Of a stretch of 13,899 nt of DNA, positions 6,232 through 13,185 are shown piece by piece. The position numbers and the translations under genes are program-made. Numbering within the stretch: the first letter of the stretch is position 1; each line of letters starts with the position of its first letter. The DNA comes from UBA3537 sp049889395 (lineage in GTDB: Bacteria > Bacteroidota > Bacteroidia > Flavobacteriales > Flavobacteriaceae). The notes beneath the pieces were generated by a model, which worked only from the letters and a program-made list of their open reading frames with translations, was not told the DNA's origin and searched no databases. The DNA lies in assembly GCA_049889395.1 (NCBI GenBank), contig JBMHDM010000007.1, forward strand, positions 1-13,899. The letters are read 5' to 3'.

Positions 6232-8196
6232 ATGTATAAACACGCGATTGTATTTTTATTTGCACTTTGTTCGACAATGGCATCGGCACAAATACAACCT
6301 GTCTCACGTCCGTTGGGAGATGGTGGTTTTCAAAAAGGCGATTTTGGGGCTCGTGGAATGGATACTATTCCCGACCGTGGGAGTAAGAAAGTAACCAAAA
6401 ATATCAAAGCTAAAATTGAGGATTACAAAATCATCTCCAGACAACTAGACACCATTGCTGTCGATACAACCCTGTCTATCCAAAAAGAATATAAGTTCAA
6501 TTACTTAAGGCAAGACTATTTTGAATTGTTACCCTTCAACAATATGGGGCAAACTTACAACAGCTTGAGCTATAATTTTAATAGCCTTGCAACAGTACCC
6601 GGATTTGGCTCAAAGGCCAAACACTTTTCTTACATCGAAGTTGATGACACTCAATATTATCATGTTCCAACCCCATTAACAGAGCTGATGTTTAAGTCCA
6701 ATTTTGAACAAGGACAATTGTTGGATGCCTTTTTCACCACAAATACCTCCGAACAATTTAACGTTTCAATAGCCTACAAAGGGATGCGTTCTTTGGGAAA
6801 ATATCAGCATATTTTGTCCAGTACAGGACATTTCAGATTTACAACCAGCTACTATACTAAAAATAAACGCTATCATGTCAGAGCACATATGGTGACTCAA
6901 GATATCTTGAATCAAGAAAATGGGGGAATTTCTGATGAAGATTTACTGGAGTTTGAAAATGGCAACAATGAATTTATTGATCGTTCTTTATTCGATCCCA
7001 TTTTTGAAGATGCAGAAAGTAATCTTGAAGGACGTCGCTTTTATTTGGATCAAACCTATCAATTAATCCAACAAGATTCATTGGGAAATAATGGCCTAAA
7101 AGTGGGACATACTCTTTTTTTAGAAGATAAATATTATCAATATAAACAAGACCGAAATAACCCAGTTTTTGGAGCGTCATTTGTAACAACGAATTTATTT
7201 GATAAAAATACCTATGAGCATTTTAACTCAGCTCTGGACGCCTCCTTTAAGAATAGTTTATTAGGAAATCTTAAAGCTAAGCTGGCTTTCAACAGCTTTA
7301 ATTATGGCTACAATGCCGTAGTGATTCTTAACGGGCAAACAATATCAAACCGCTTAAAAGAAACTGCAATTTCCTTTGAGGGGGGGTATAACAACCAAAT
7401 AGGCCCTATTGATTTAAGTGCCAATTTTGGCATCAATGTAGCAGGTGATTTAGAGGGGAACTTCTTTTCCGCTGAAGCAAACTATGAAATCAATGATGAT
7501 TTAGACTTGAAGGCCACTTTAAATTTGAACTCTACTGTTGCAGATTATAATTATCGACTGTATCAAAGTGATTATTTGAATTACAATTGGCAGAATGAAT
7601 TCAAAAATCAACAATCCAAACAATTAGCTTTTAACATTAGATCCAAAAAATATGGTACGCTATCAGCCGATTATTCAATCATCAATAACTTTCTGTATTT
7701 CGAAAACAGTGGTGAGGGGGTGAAACCTTTCCAGTGGGACGGCACTGTGAATTATGCGCGATTGAAATACGAGAGTGAGTTCAAATATCGAAAATTTGGC
7801 CTTTATAATACCATCATGCTACAGCAGGTTATCGATGGCGAAGACGTCTTAAATGTGCCACAACTCAATATCAGACATACCCTGTATTATGCGAACGAAT
7901 TTTTTGACAAAGCATTGTACTTACAAACAGGACTGACAGCTAGTTTTTTCACCAAATATAACATGAACGCCTACGATCCTGTTCTGGCCGAGTTTTATGT
8001 TCAAAATGAAACGTCTTTAGGAAGTTTCCCTCGAATTGATTTTTTTGTCAATGCTAAAATTCAACAAACCCGATTATTCTTGAAGGCAGAACATTTTAAT
8101 TCTGCCATGACAGGGTATAACTTTTATTCGGCGCCGAATTATCCCTACCGCGATTTTATTGTTCGCTTTGGTTTAGTTTGGAATTTCTTCCTGTAA
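6232..8196 (+). CDS. Putative outer-membrane porin (Porin_10-like)
   Basis: A 654-residue protein with a cleavable signal peptide (MYKHAIVFLFALCSTMASAQ; cleavage probably after ASA, residue 19). A soluble-looking stretch follows, with FGARGMDTIPDRG near residues 43-55, then a long region rich in aromatic residues, Asn and Gln with alternating polar/hydrophobic strands. Examples are GQTYNSLSYNFNSLA, FRFTTSYYTKNKRYHVRA and LKATLNLNSTVADYNYRLYQ. The chain ends in strand residues with a terminal Phe-Leu after WNF, as in beta-barrel outer-membrane proteins. N-terminal phrases such as YKFNYLRQDYFELLPFNNMG match what I know of the Bacteroidota 'putative porin' family (Porin_10). It should form a beta barrel; the substrate is unknown. 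It diverges from rnhB and converges on the acyl-CoA dehydrogenase gene, with the 39-bp repeat array between them. Confidence 0.85.
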   Translation: MYKHAIVFLFALCSTMASAQIQPVSRPLGDGGFQKGDFGARGMDTIPDRGSKKVTKNIKAKIEDYKIISRQLDTIAVDTTLSIQKEYKFNYLRQDYFELLPFNNMGQTYNSLSYNFNSLATVPGFGSKAKHFSYIEVDDTQYYHVPTPLTELMFKSNFEQGQLLDAFFTTNTSEQFNVSIAYKGMRSLGKYQHILSSTGHFRFTTSYYTKNKRYHVRAHMVTQDILNQENGGISDEDLLEFENGNNEFIDRSLFDPIFEDAESNLEGRRFYLDQTYQLIQQDSLGNNGLKVGHTLFLEDKYYQYKQDRNNPVFGASFVTTNLFDKNTYEHFNSALDASFKNSLLGNLKAKLAFNSFNYGYNAVVILNGQTISNRLKETAISFEGGYNNQIGPIDLSANFGINVAGDLEGNFFSAEANYEINDDLDLKATLNLNSTVADYNYRLYQSDYLNYNWQNEFKNQQSKQLAFNIRSKKYGTLSADYSIINNFLYFENSGEGVKPFQWDGTVNYARLKYESEFKYRKFGLYNTIMLQQVIDGEDVLNVPQLNIRHTLYYANEFFDKALYLQTGLTASFFTKYNMNAYDPVLAEFYVQNETSLGSFPRIDFFVNAKIQQTRLFLKAEHFNSAMTGYNFYSAPNYPYRDFIVRFGLVWNFFL

Positions 8197-8202
8197 TGCC
8201 TT

Positions 8203-8305
8203 AAACTCTCAACACTTGTCTCGAGATTTTTGTAGAATTTTAATCTCTCAACACTTGTCTCGAGATCTTTATGGAATTTTAATCTCTTAACACTTGTCTC
8301 GAGAT
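8203..8305. repeat. 39-bp tandem repeat, about 2.6 copies, including the 3' end of the acyl-CoA dehydrogenase gene
   Basis: A 22-base core (CTC, T or C variant, AACACTTGTCTCGAGAT) starts at 8206, 8245 and 8284, giving an exact 39-base period. The first two cores are identical; the third differs by one base (T for C at 8288). The spacers between cores end in GAATTTTAAT twice. The third core lies inside the dehydrogenase gene and encodes its last eight residues, ISRQVLRD, followed by TAA. Read on the minus strand the two extra units keep this frame: ISRQVLRD-stop, then ISRQVLRV-stop. They fill most of the 82-base gap to the porin stop. Each unit also holds the dyad ATCTC/GAGAT with TCTCGAGA at its right side, so weak hairpins are possible. 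Confidence 0.93.
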
Positions 8306-9421
8306 TACAATTTTTTGAATTTCAGAAGTGCCCTCATAAATCTGGGTAATCTTGGCATCTCTCATCAAACGCTCAACATGATAATCCTTTACAAAACCAT
8401 TTCCACCATGAATTTGTACTGCCTCAACAGTATGTTTCATGGCTGTTTGTGAGGCAAATAGCTTGGCCATAGCACTAGAAGTAACATAGTCACGTCCATG
8501 ATCTTTATCCAGTGCCGCTTTGTAAACCAATAGTCTAGCGGCTTCGATGTCGGTAGCCATTTCAGCCAGTTTGAAGGCAATAGCTTGGTGGTTGCTGATT
8601 TCTGTGCCAAATGCTTGTCGTTCTTTAGAATACTTCAAGGATAACTCATAGGCACCAGATGCAATACCTAAAGCTTGGGCGGCAATACCAATACGCCCAC
8701 CAGACAGTGTTTTCATGGCGAATTTAAAACCAAATCCGTCTTCACCGATACGGTTTTCTTTGGGGATTTTAACATCATTAAATTGTAGTGTATGGGTGTC
8801 ACTACCACGAATTCCAAGTTTGTTTTCTTTTGGACCAATTTCAAAACCTGGTGTGCCGCGCTCAACGATAAAGGCATTGATACCTTTATGACCTTTGTCT
8901 TTGTGGGTCTGTGCAATAACAATATAAACTTGTGATCGACCGCCGTTGGTAATCCAGTTTTTGGTTCCATTCAGAATATAATGTTCTCCACAATTAATTG
9001 CTGTTGTTTTTTGTGACGTGGCATCACTTCCAGCTTCAGGCTCGCTTAAGCAAAAGGCTCCAATCCATTCGCCGGTGGCTAATTTTGGTAAGTATTTTTC
9101 TTTTTGTTTTGTACTACCGTAAGTTTCTATGCCATAACACACTAGTGAATTGTTAACTGAAACCATCACACTAGCCGAAGCGTCAATTTTGGACAACTCC
9201 TCCATGACTAAAGCATAGGATATTGTGTCCATTCCACTGCCACCATATTTGGGATCAACCATTATGCCCATAAAACCCAGAGCTCCCATTTTTTTTACTA
9301 AATTGTCAGGAAATTGCTGGTTTTCGTCACGTTCAATAACACCAGGTAGTAATTCGGATTGAGCAAATTCTCTGGCAGCATTGCGCGCCATAATTTGTTC
9401 TTCAGAAAGGGAAAATAGCAT
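8279..9421 (-). CDS. Acyl-CoA dehydrogenase, short-chain/branched-chain type
   Basis: FAD-dependent cytoplasmic enzyme that introduces the alpha,beta double bond in an acyl-CoA and passes electrons to electron-transfer flavoprotein. The 380-residue length is typical. The N-terminal helical domain begins MLFSLSEEQIMARNAAREFA. The first family signature is GAFCLSEPEAGSDA in the middle domain. The C-terminal domain carries the QIHGGNGFVKDYHVERLMRD signature and QIYEGTSEIQ, whose Glu363 matches the catalytic base position of short-chain acyl-CoA dehydrogenases. Butyryl-CoA or isobutyryl/2-methylbutyryl-CoA are likely substrates, but the sequence alone does not decide. The start ATG at 9421 fits family N-termini. 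It is monocistronic as far as can be seen, divergent from anmK by 89 bases. Its last codons are the source of the 39-bp tandem repeat that continues past the stop. Confidence 0.95.
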   Translation of the reverse strand: MLFSLSEEQIMARNAAREFAQSELLPGVIERDENQQFPDNLVKKMGALGFMGIMVDPKYGGSGMDTISYALVMEELSKIDASASVMVSVNNSLVCYGIETYGSTKQKEKYLPKLATGEWIGAFCLSEPEAGSDATSQKTTAINCGEHYILNGTKNWITNGGRSQVYIVIAQTHKDKGHKGINAFIVERGTPGFEIGPKENKLGIRGSDTHTLQFNDVKIPKENRIGEDGFGFKFAMKTLSGGRIGIAAQALGIASGAYELSLKYSKERQAFGTEISNHQAIAFKLAEMATDIEAARLLVYKAALDKDHGRDYVTSSAMAKLFASQTAMKHTVEAVQIHGGNGFVKDYHVERLMRDAKITQIYEGTSEIQKIVISRQVLRD

Positions 9422-9456
9422 TGGATAGTAATTATATATTTCGAAAAAAACTTATA

Positions 9457-9464
9457 CAAATATA
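9457..9464 (-). promoter_or_regulatory. Possible -7 promoter element of the acyl-CoA dehydrogenase gene
   Basis: The minus strand reads TATATTTG at 9464-9457, an exact TAnnTTTG match, 35 bases before the ATG. No TTG is present 17-23 bases upstream, so the -33 part is not supported. Confidence 0.45.
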
Positions 9465-9472
9465 GTCTAAAA

Positions 9473-9505
9473 TTGACATATTTTTAAAATGAGGCTCTAT
9501 TTTTA
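9473..9505 (+). promoter_or_regulatory. Weak promoter candidate of anmK
   Basis: TTG at 9473-9475 is followed after 22 bases by TATTTTTA at 9498-9505, one base off TAnnTTTG. It would give a near-leaderless anmK transcript. In AT-rich sequence such partial matches occur by chance. Confidence 0.25.
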
Positions 9506-9510
9506 ATAAT

Positions 9511-10584
9511 ATGATAAAAAAAATATACAATGTTGTAGGTGTTATGTCTGGCACTTCATTAGATGGAATCGATTTGTGCTGGGTAAAATTTTATAAAAAC
9601 AACAAATGGACATTTGAAATTTTGGCAGCTGAAACCATAGACTATTCAAAATCAACCAAAGCCAAATTGAAGACGGTACTGTCCCTAAGTCCGGATGCTC
9701 TGAGTCAATTTAATGTAGAATACACGAGGCAACTTGGACATCATATTTCTACTTTTTTAAAAAAAAATAATATTCAAAACCTCGATGCGGTTTGCAGTCA
9801 TGGACACACTGTTTTTCATCAACCTGATGAGGGCGTCACACTCCAGATAGGAAACTTACCCGAGCTGGCATGCCAAATTGGTCAAACGCTCATTTGTGAT
9901 TTTCGAACACAAGACGTTGCCCTTGGTGGGCAGGGTGCACCACTAGTACCTATTGGTGATGAACTCTTGTTTTCGGCCTACGATTTTTGTTTGAATCTTG
10001 GGGGATTTGCCAATATATCTTTTAGAGATAATTACCATCGCTTAGCATTTGATATTTGCCCTGTAAATATTGTGATGAACCCCTATGCTGAAAAGTTAGG
10101 GTTTCCTTTTGATTGTGATGGTCATTTTGCACGTCAAGGCCAATCGCATACCCCCTTATTAGAGCGGTTAAATTCCCTTAAATTTTACAAAAAAAATCCT
10201 CCGAAATCACTCGGGTTAGAATGGGTCGTAAATGAAATCGTTCCTGTAATTGACTGTTTTAATTTGCATCCAACTACAGTTTTAAGAACATTTGTCGAGC
10301 ATAGTGCTATTCAAATTTCTAATGTGATTCGAAATTATGACTTACATCTTGGACTCTTTTCAGGTGGAGGTGTACACAATTCGTTTCTCATAGAACGTGT
10401 ATTAGAGCAAACAGGCTGTAAAATTGACACTGTAGATCAGGATATAATTAATTTCAAAGAAGCTTTGGTTTTTGGATTTTTGGGTGTTTTGAAACTCAGA
10501 AATGAAATTAACTGTCTTAGCGCTGTGACCGGTGCTTCTCGAGATCATAGTAGTGGGAAAATTTATCTTCCCCCAATCTATTAA
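9511..10584 (+). CDS. anmK: Anhydro-N-acetylmuramic acid kinase
   Basis: Opens the 1,6-anhydro ring of anhydro-MurNAc and phosphorylates it with ATP to MurNAc-6-phosphate, a cytoplasmic step of peptidoglycan recycling. The 357-residue length is close to the roughly 370 of the E. coli enzyme. The ASKHA-fold phosphate loop is VGVMSGTSLDGID (9-21). VCSHGHTVFHQP (94-105) and ICDFRTQDVALGGQGAPLVP (128-147) are family landmarks that contact the sugar. NLGGFANIS (162-170) and GLFSGGGVHNSFL (281-293) are the later nucleotide-binding motifs. The segment FDICPVNIVMN (180-190) lines up with the proteobacterial D-T-G-P-G-N motif, so Asp181 should be the catalytic base although two glycines are replaced. 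The ATG at 9511 places MSGTSLDG at the usual distance. No murQ, ampG or nagZ lies nearby. It diverges from the dehydrogenase gene; nhaD follows after 80 bases. Confidence 0.96.
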   Translation: MIKKIYNVVGVMSGTSLDGIDLCWVKFYKNNKWTFEILAAETIDYSKSTKAKLKTVLSLSPDALSQFNVEYTRQLGHHISTFLKKNNIQNLDAVCSHGHTVFHQPDEGVTLQIGNLPELACQIGQTLICDFRTQDVALGGQGAPLVPIGDELLFSAYDFCLNLGGFANISFRDNYHRLAFDICPVNIVMNPYAEKLGFPFDCDGHFARQGQSHTPLLERLNSLKFYKKNPPKSLGLEWVVNEIVPVIDCFNLHPTTVLRTFVEHSAIQISNVIRNYDLHLGLFSGGGVHNSFLIERVLEQTGCKIDTVDQDIINFKEALVFGFLGVLKLRNEINCLSAVTGASRDHSSGKIYLPPIY

Positions 10585-10600
10585 AACTTAAAATGTTTCA

Positions 10601-10608
10601 TATATTTG
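10601..10608 (+). promoter_or_regulatory. Possible -7 promoter element of nhaD
   Basis: TATATTTG matches TAnnTTTG exactly, 56 bases before the nhaD ATG, giving a leader of about 50 bases. No TTG lies 17-23 bases upstream. Confidence 0.4.
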
Positions 10609-10632
10609 CTAGCATTGATTTACAATATTCAC

Positions 10633-10651
10633 ATTAATTTATAGAATTAAT
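10633..10651 (+). other. AT-only inverted repeat in the nhaD leader
   Basis: ATTAATT (10633-10639), a 5-base loop, then AATTAAT (10645-10651) is a perfect 7-bp inverted repeat ending 13 bases before the nhaD start codon. It could be a small mRNA hairpin or an operator half-site pair. Since it is purely A/T its stability is low and chance is possible. Confidence 0.35.
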
Positions 10652-10664
10652 CCGTCCTGATCCT

Positions 10665-12044
10665 ATGGAAAGCATTATCATTATAGTATTCGTTGTTGGC
10701 TATTTAGCCATTACACTTGAGCATAGTTTAAAAATAGATAAGCTTATTCCTGCACTAATCATGATGGCAGTAAGCTGGGCATTTATGTCGTTTGGTATTG
10801 ATGATTTCAAAACGTGGTTTGACTCATCAAAACATGCGTTATTAACCAATTTTGACACCTTAAACCATGACGATAAGATGCATCTTCTTGAAGAGACCCT
10901 CTTGCATCATTTGGGTAAAACGGCTGAAATTTTGGTCTTTTTATTGGGCGCCATGACCATAGTTGAAATCATTGCGTATTTTAATGGATTTGCCACAATC
11001 AAACAGTTTATCAAGACGAAGAAAAAAACACAATTACTCTGGATATTTAGTTCTTTGGCCTTTGTGCTCTCTGCTATTATTGACAATTTGACTGCAACGA
11101 TAGTACTTATTTCATTACTGCAAAAATTAGTTAAAGATAGAGATATACGTCTTTGGTTTGCGGGTCTAATTGTAATTGCAGCCAATGCTGGAGGTGCTTT
11201 TTCGCCCATAGGAGACGTAACCACAACGATGCTTTGGATCGCCAATAAAGTTTCAACGCCTCATTTGTTTGGGTACCTGTTGCTGCCCTCCTTGGTTTGT
11301 ATGGTAATTCCAACCGTTTTAGCATCTCGATTACAAATTTTTAAGGGAAACTTAGTCGTCAGTGATGATGATGATGACAAACCTATAGGTAGATTTAGTG
11401 GTACGATGCTCTATTTGGGGCTTATTGCTATTGTTTTTGTACCGATTTTTAAAATGGTCACTCATTTACCGCCTTACGTTGGTATGATGTTATCTTTGGG
11501 TGTTGTGGCCATTTTTGCAGAGATTTATAGTTCTTCAAAATTCAGCTTGCAAAGTTTGGACAAGGATGGTCACTCAAGTCCAGTCCACCACTCCTTATCC
11601 AAAATCGAGTTGCCAAGTATATTGTTCTTTCTAGGGATATTGATGGCTGTAGCAGCATTGGAATCATTAGGAATTTTGTTCGGCTTTGCCGACTGGCTTA
11701 AAGGAAGCACCCCTCAAATCGGTACAGAAATAGCTGGAGCAGAAGTGTCGGATTTGGTAGTTATACTTTTAGGGATTGGGTCAGCCATAATAGACAATGT
11801 CCCATTAGTTGCCGCTTCACTAGGAATGTTTTCAGAGCCCATGGATAATGTATTGTGGCACTTCATTGCTTATTCTGCAGGAACAGGTGGAAGTATGCTT
11901 ATAATAGGCTCAGCTGCTGGTGTAGTTGCTATGGGGATGGAGAAAATTAATTTCTTTTGGTATCTAAAAAAAATATCCTGGCTCGCTTTTGTAGGATTTA
12001 TAGCAGGAGCGGGTGTATTTTTCTTTACAAGAACCTTATTCTAA
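10665..12044 (+). CDS. nhaD: Sodium/proton antiporter, NhaD family
   Basis: A 459-residue inner-membrane protein with about 11-13 hydrophobic segments that exchanges Na+ (or Li+) for H+, supporting salt tolerance and pH control. Membership of the NhaD branch of the ion-transporter superfamily is shown by the paired discontinuous-helix motifs: IIDNLTATIVLISLL (138-152) with AANAGGAFSPIGDVTTTMLW (172-191) in the first half, and IIDNVPLVAASLGMF (375-389) with SAGTGGSMLIIGSAAG (404-419) in the second. The Asp and Thr residues in these motifs are those expected to bind the ion. A soluble loop carries SDDDDDKP (233-240), and another His-containing loop lies at about 297-312. The ATG at 10665 puts the first transmembrane segment at residues 3-17. 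It is followed by the exbB-like gene after 38 bases that contain a 10-bp inverted repeat. Confidence 0.94.
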   Translation: MESIIIIVFVVGYLAITLEHSLKIDKLIPALIMMAVSWAFMSFGIDDFKTWFDSSKHALLTNFDTLNHDDKMHLLEETLLHHLGKTAEILVFLLGAMTIVEIIAYFNGFATIKQFIKTKKKTQLLWIFSSLAFVLSAIIDNLTATIVLISLLQKLVKDRDIRLWFAGLIVIAANAGGAFSPIGDVTTTMLWIANKVSTPHLFGYLLLPSLVCMVIPTVLASRLQIFKGNLVVSDDDDDKPIGRFSGTMLYLGLIAIVFVPIFKMVTHLPPYVGMMLSLGVVAIFAEIYSSSKFSLQSLDKDGHSSPVHHSLSKIELPSILFFLGILMAVAALESLGILFGFADWLKGSTPQIGTEIAGAEVSDLVVILLGIGSAIIDNVPLVAASLGMFSEPMDNVLWHFIAYSAGTGGSMLIIGSAAGVVAMGMEKINFFWYLKKISWLAFVGFIAGAGVFFFTRTLF

Positions 12045-12078
12045 CCATACGTTTTCTGTAACTTTAACGTTAGAATAA
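12036..12078 (+). other. 10-bp perfect inverted repeat between nhaD and the exbB-like gene
   Basis: TTATTCTAAC (12036-12045) and GTTAGAATAA (12069-12078) are exact reverse complements separated by 23 bases. The left arm includes the nhaD stop codon (12042-12044); the right arm ends 4 bases before the exbB-like ATG. There is no U-run after it, so it is not a standard intrinsic terminator on the plus strand. It could shape the mRNA around the exbB start, mark a processing site, or bind a dimeric regulator. The symmetry is direct; the role is unknown. Confidence 0.6.
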
Positions 12079-12082
12079 TAAA

Positions 12083-12793
12083 ATGACACAAAACATGATG
12101 ATTTTGAATACACTTCAACGTCTAGACTCACCACTTTCTGATACAGAATCAATTGAGAAAACATTATCCATTATAGAACTTATCAAAAGTGGAGGACTTG
12201 CTGGTCAAATTATAATTTCCTTACTTTTTGTTCTTTTGCTAGTAACCCTTTTCATTTACTTTGAAAGATTATTTACAATTAAAGAAGCCACCAAGATCGA
12301 TCCTAATTTCATGAACGAAATTCGCGACCACGTTAGTCATGGCCGTATACAAGCAGCAACATTGCTTTGCGATAGAGATAACTCACCAGTTTCACGACTT
12401 ATTCAGAAAGGAATTTCTCGTATCGGAAGGCCATTAGCAGACATCAGTTCAGCCATTGAAAATGCTGGTAAATTAGAGGTTTATTCTTTGGAGAAAAACA
12501 TCAGTATTTTAGCTACAATTTCAGGTGCAGCTCCAATGATTGGGTTTTTGGGAACCGTAATAGGTATGATCTTATCCATATTTGAAATTGCAAATTCAGG
12601 CGGTCAAATTGATATTAAACTTTTAGCCGATGGACTATATACGGCGATGACCACAACAGTAGCAGGGCTTATTGTAGGAATAGTAGCGTACATAGCATAC
12701 AACCACTTGGTGAGTCGAACAAACAAAGTAGTGTACAATATGGAAGCCAATTCTGTTGAATTTTTAGACTTACTGAACGAACCCGCACAATAA
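12083..12793 (+). CDS. MotA/TolQ/ExbB proton channel family protein
   Basis: Inner-membrane subunit of a proton-driven motor that, with an ExbD/TolR partner, energises a TonB-like protein. The 236-residue length and three transmembrane segments are typical: about 41-60 (GQIIISLLFVLLLVTLFIYF), 142-165 (containing ISGAAPMIGFLGTVIGMI) and 187-208 (TAMTTTVAGLIVGIVAYIAY). The GAAPMIGFLGTV motif and the following T-T-V-A-G are family hallmarks. About 75 cytoplasmic residues lie between the first two segments. The N-terminus has alternative in-frame ATGs (residues 1, 5 and 6), so the exact start is uncertain by a few codons. The next gene starts on the last base of the stop codon (TAATG), which indicates translational coupling. 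Whether it should be called ExbB or TolQ cannot be settled here; the TonB-like protein downstream favours ExbB. Confidence 0.95.
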   Translation: MTQNMMILNTLQRLDSPLSDTESIEKTLSIIELIKSGGLAGQIIISLLFVLLLVTLFIYFERLFTIKEATKIDPNFMNEIRDHVSHGRIQAATLLCDRDNSPVSRLIQKGISRIGRPLADISSAIENAGKLEVYSLEKNISILATISGAAPMIGFLGTVIGMILSIFEIANSGGQIDIKLLADGLYTAMTTTVAGLIVGIVAYIAYNHLVSRTNKVVYNMEANSVEFLDLLNEPAQ

Positions 12794-13185
12794 TGAATAT
12801 TCGAGGTAGACATAAAGTAACACCCGAATTCAACATGTCCTCTATGACGGATATCGTTTTTTTGTTGCTTATATTTTTTATGCTCGCCTCCACCTTGGTC
12901 ACCACAAATGCAATAGATATCTTACTACCAAAAGCCAGTGGAAAAACAGAAAATAAAAAATCGGTAGCCGTAAGCATCGATAAAGATTTGGCCTATTTTA
13001 TAGACCAAAAACAAATTACCCATCAACATTTGGAGCCTGAGCTTGTCAAGAGTTTGAGTCAAAAGCAATCACCGACAATTGTTCTTCGTGCCGAAAAATC
13101 TGTTCCAGTAGATTATGTGGTTAAGGTAATGGATATAGCCAACCGAAATAAATTCAAAGTTATTTTAGCGGTAAATCCGAATTAA
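12793..13185 (+). CDS. ExbD/TolR family biopolymer transport protein
   Basis: Single-span partner of the ExbB-like protein. The 130 residues begin with a short basic cytoplasmic end (MNIRGRHKVTPEFNMSSMTD), a transmembrane helix (about 21-37, IVFLLLIFFMLASTLVT) and a periplasmic domain ending in NRNKFKVILAVNPN. Asp20, just before the helix in SSMTDIVFLLLIFFML, is the protonatable residue that couples proton flow to motor movement. The periplasmic part has the ExbD pattern TIVLRAEKSVPVDYVVKVMDIA. The start codon overlaps the exbB-like stop by one base, and its own stop directly abuts the next ATG, so three genes are tightly coupled. Confidence 0.95.
   Translation: MNIRGRHKVTPEFNMSSMTDIVFLLLIFFMLASTLVTTNAIDILLPKASGKTENKKSVAVSIDKDLAYFIDQKQITHQHLEPELVKSLSQKQSPTIVLRAEKSVPVDYVVKVMDIANRNKFKVILAVNPN

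Noticed and set aside
8203..8305. CRISPR-like array because of regularly spaced 22-base cores
   Set aside because: Only three cores, spacers of 17 bases that resemble each other, and one core is coding sequence of the dehydrogenase. No cas genes are near.
10907..11325. Minus-strand ORFs of 112 and 64 codons inside nhaD
   Set aside because: Antisense shadows of membrane-helix codons in a well-supported transporter gene.
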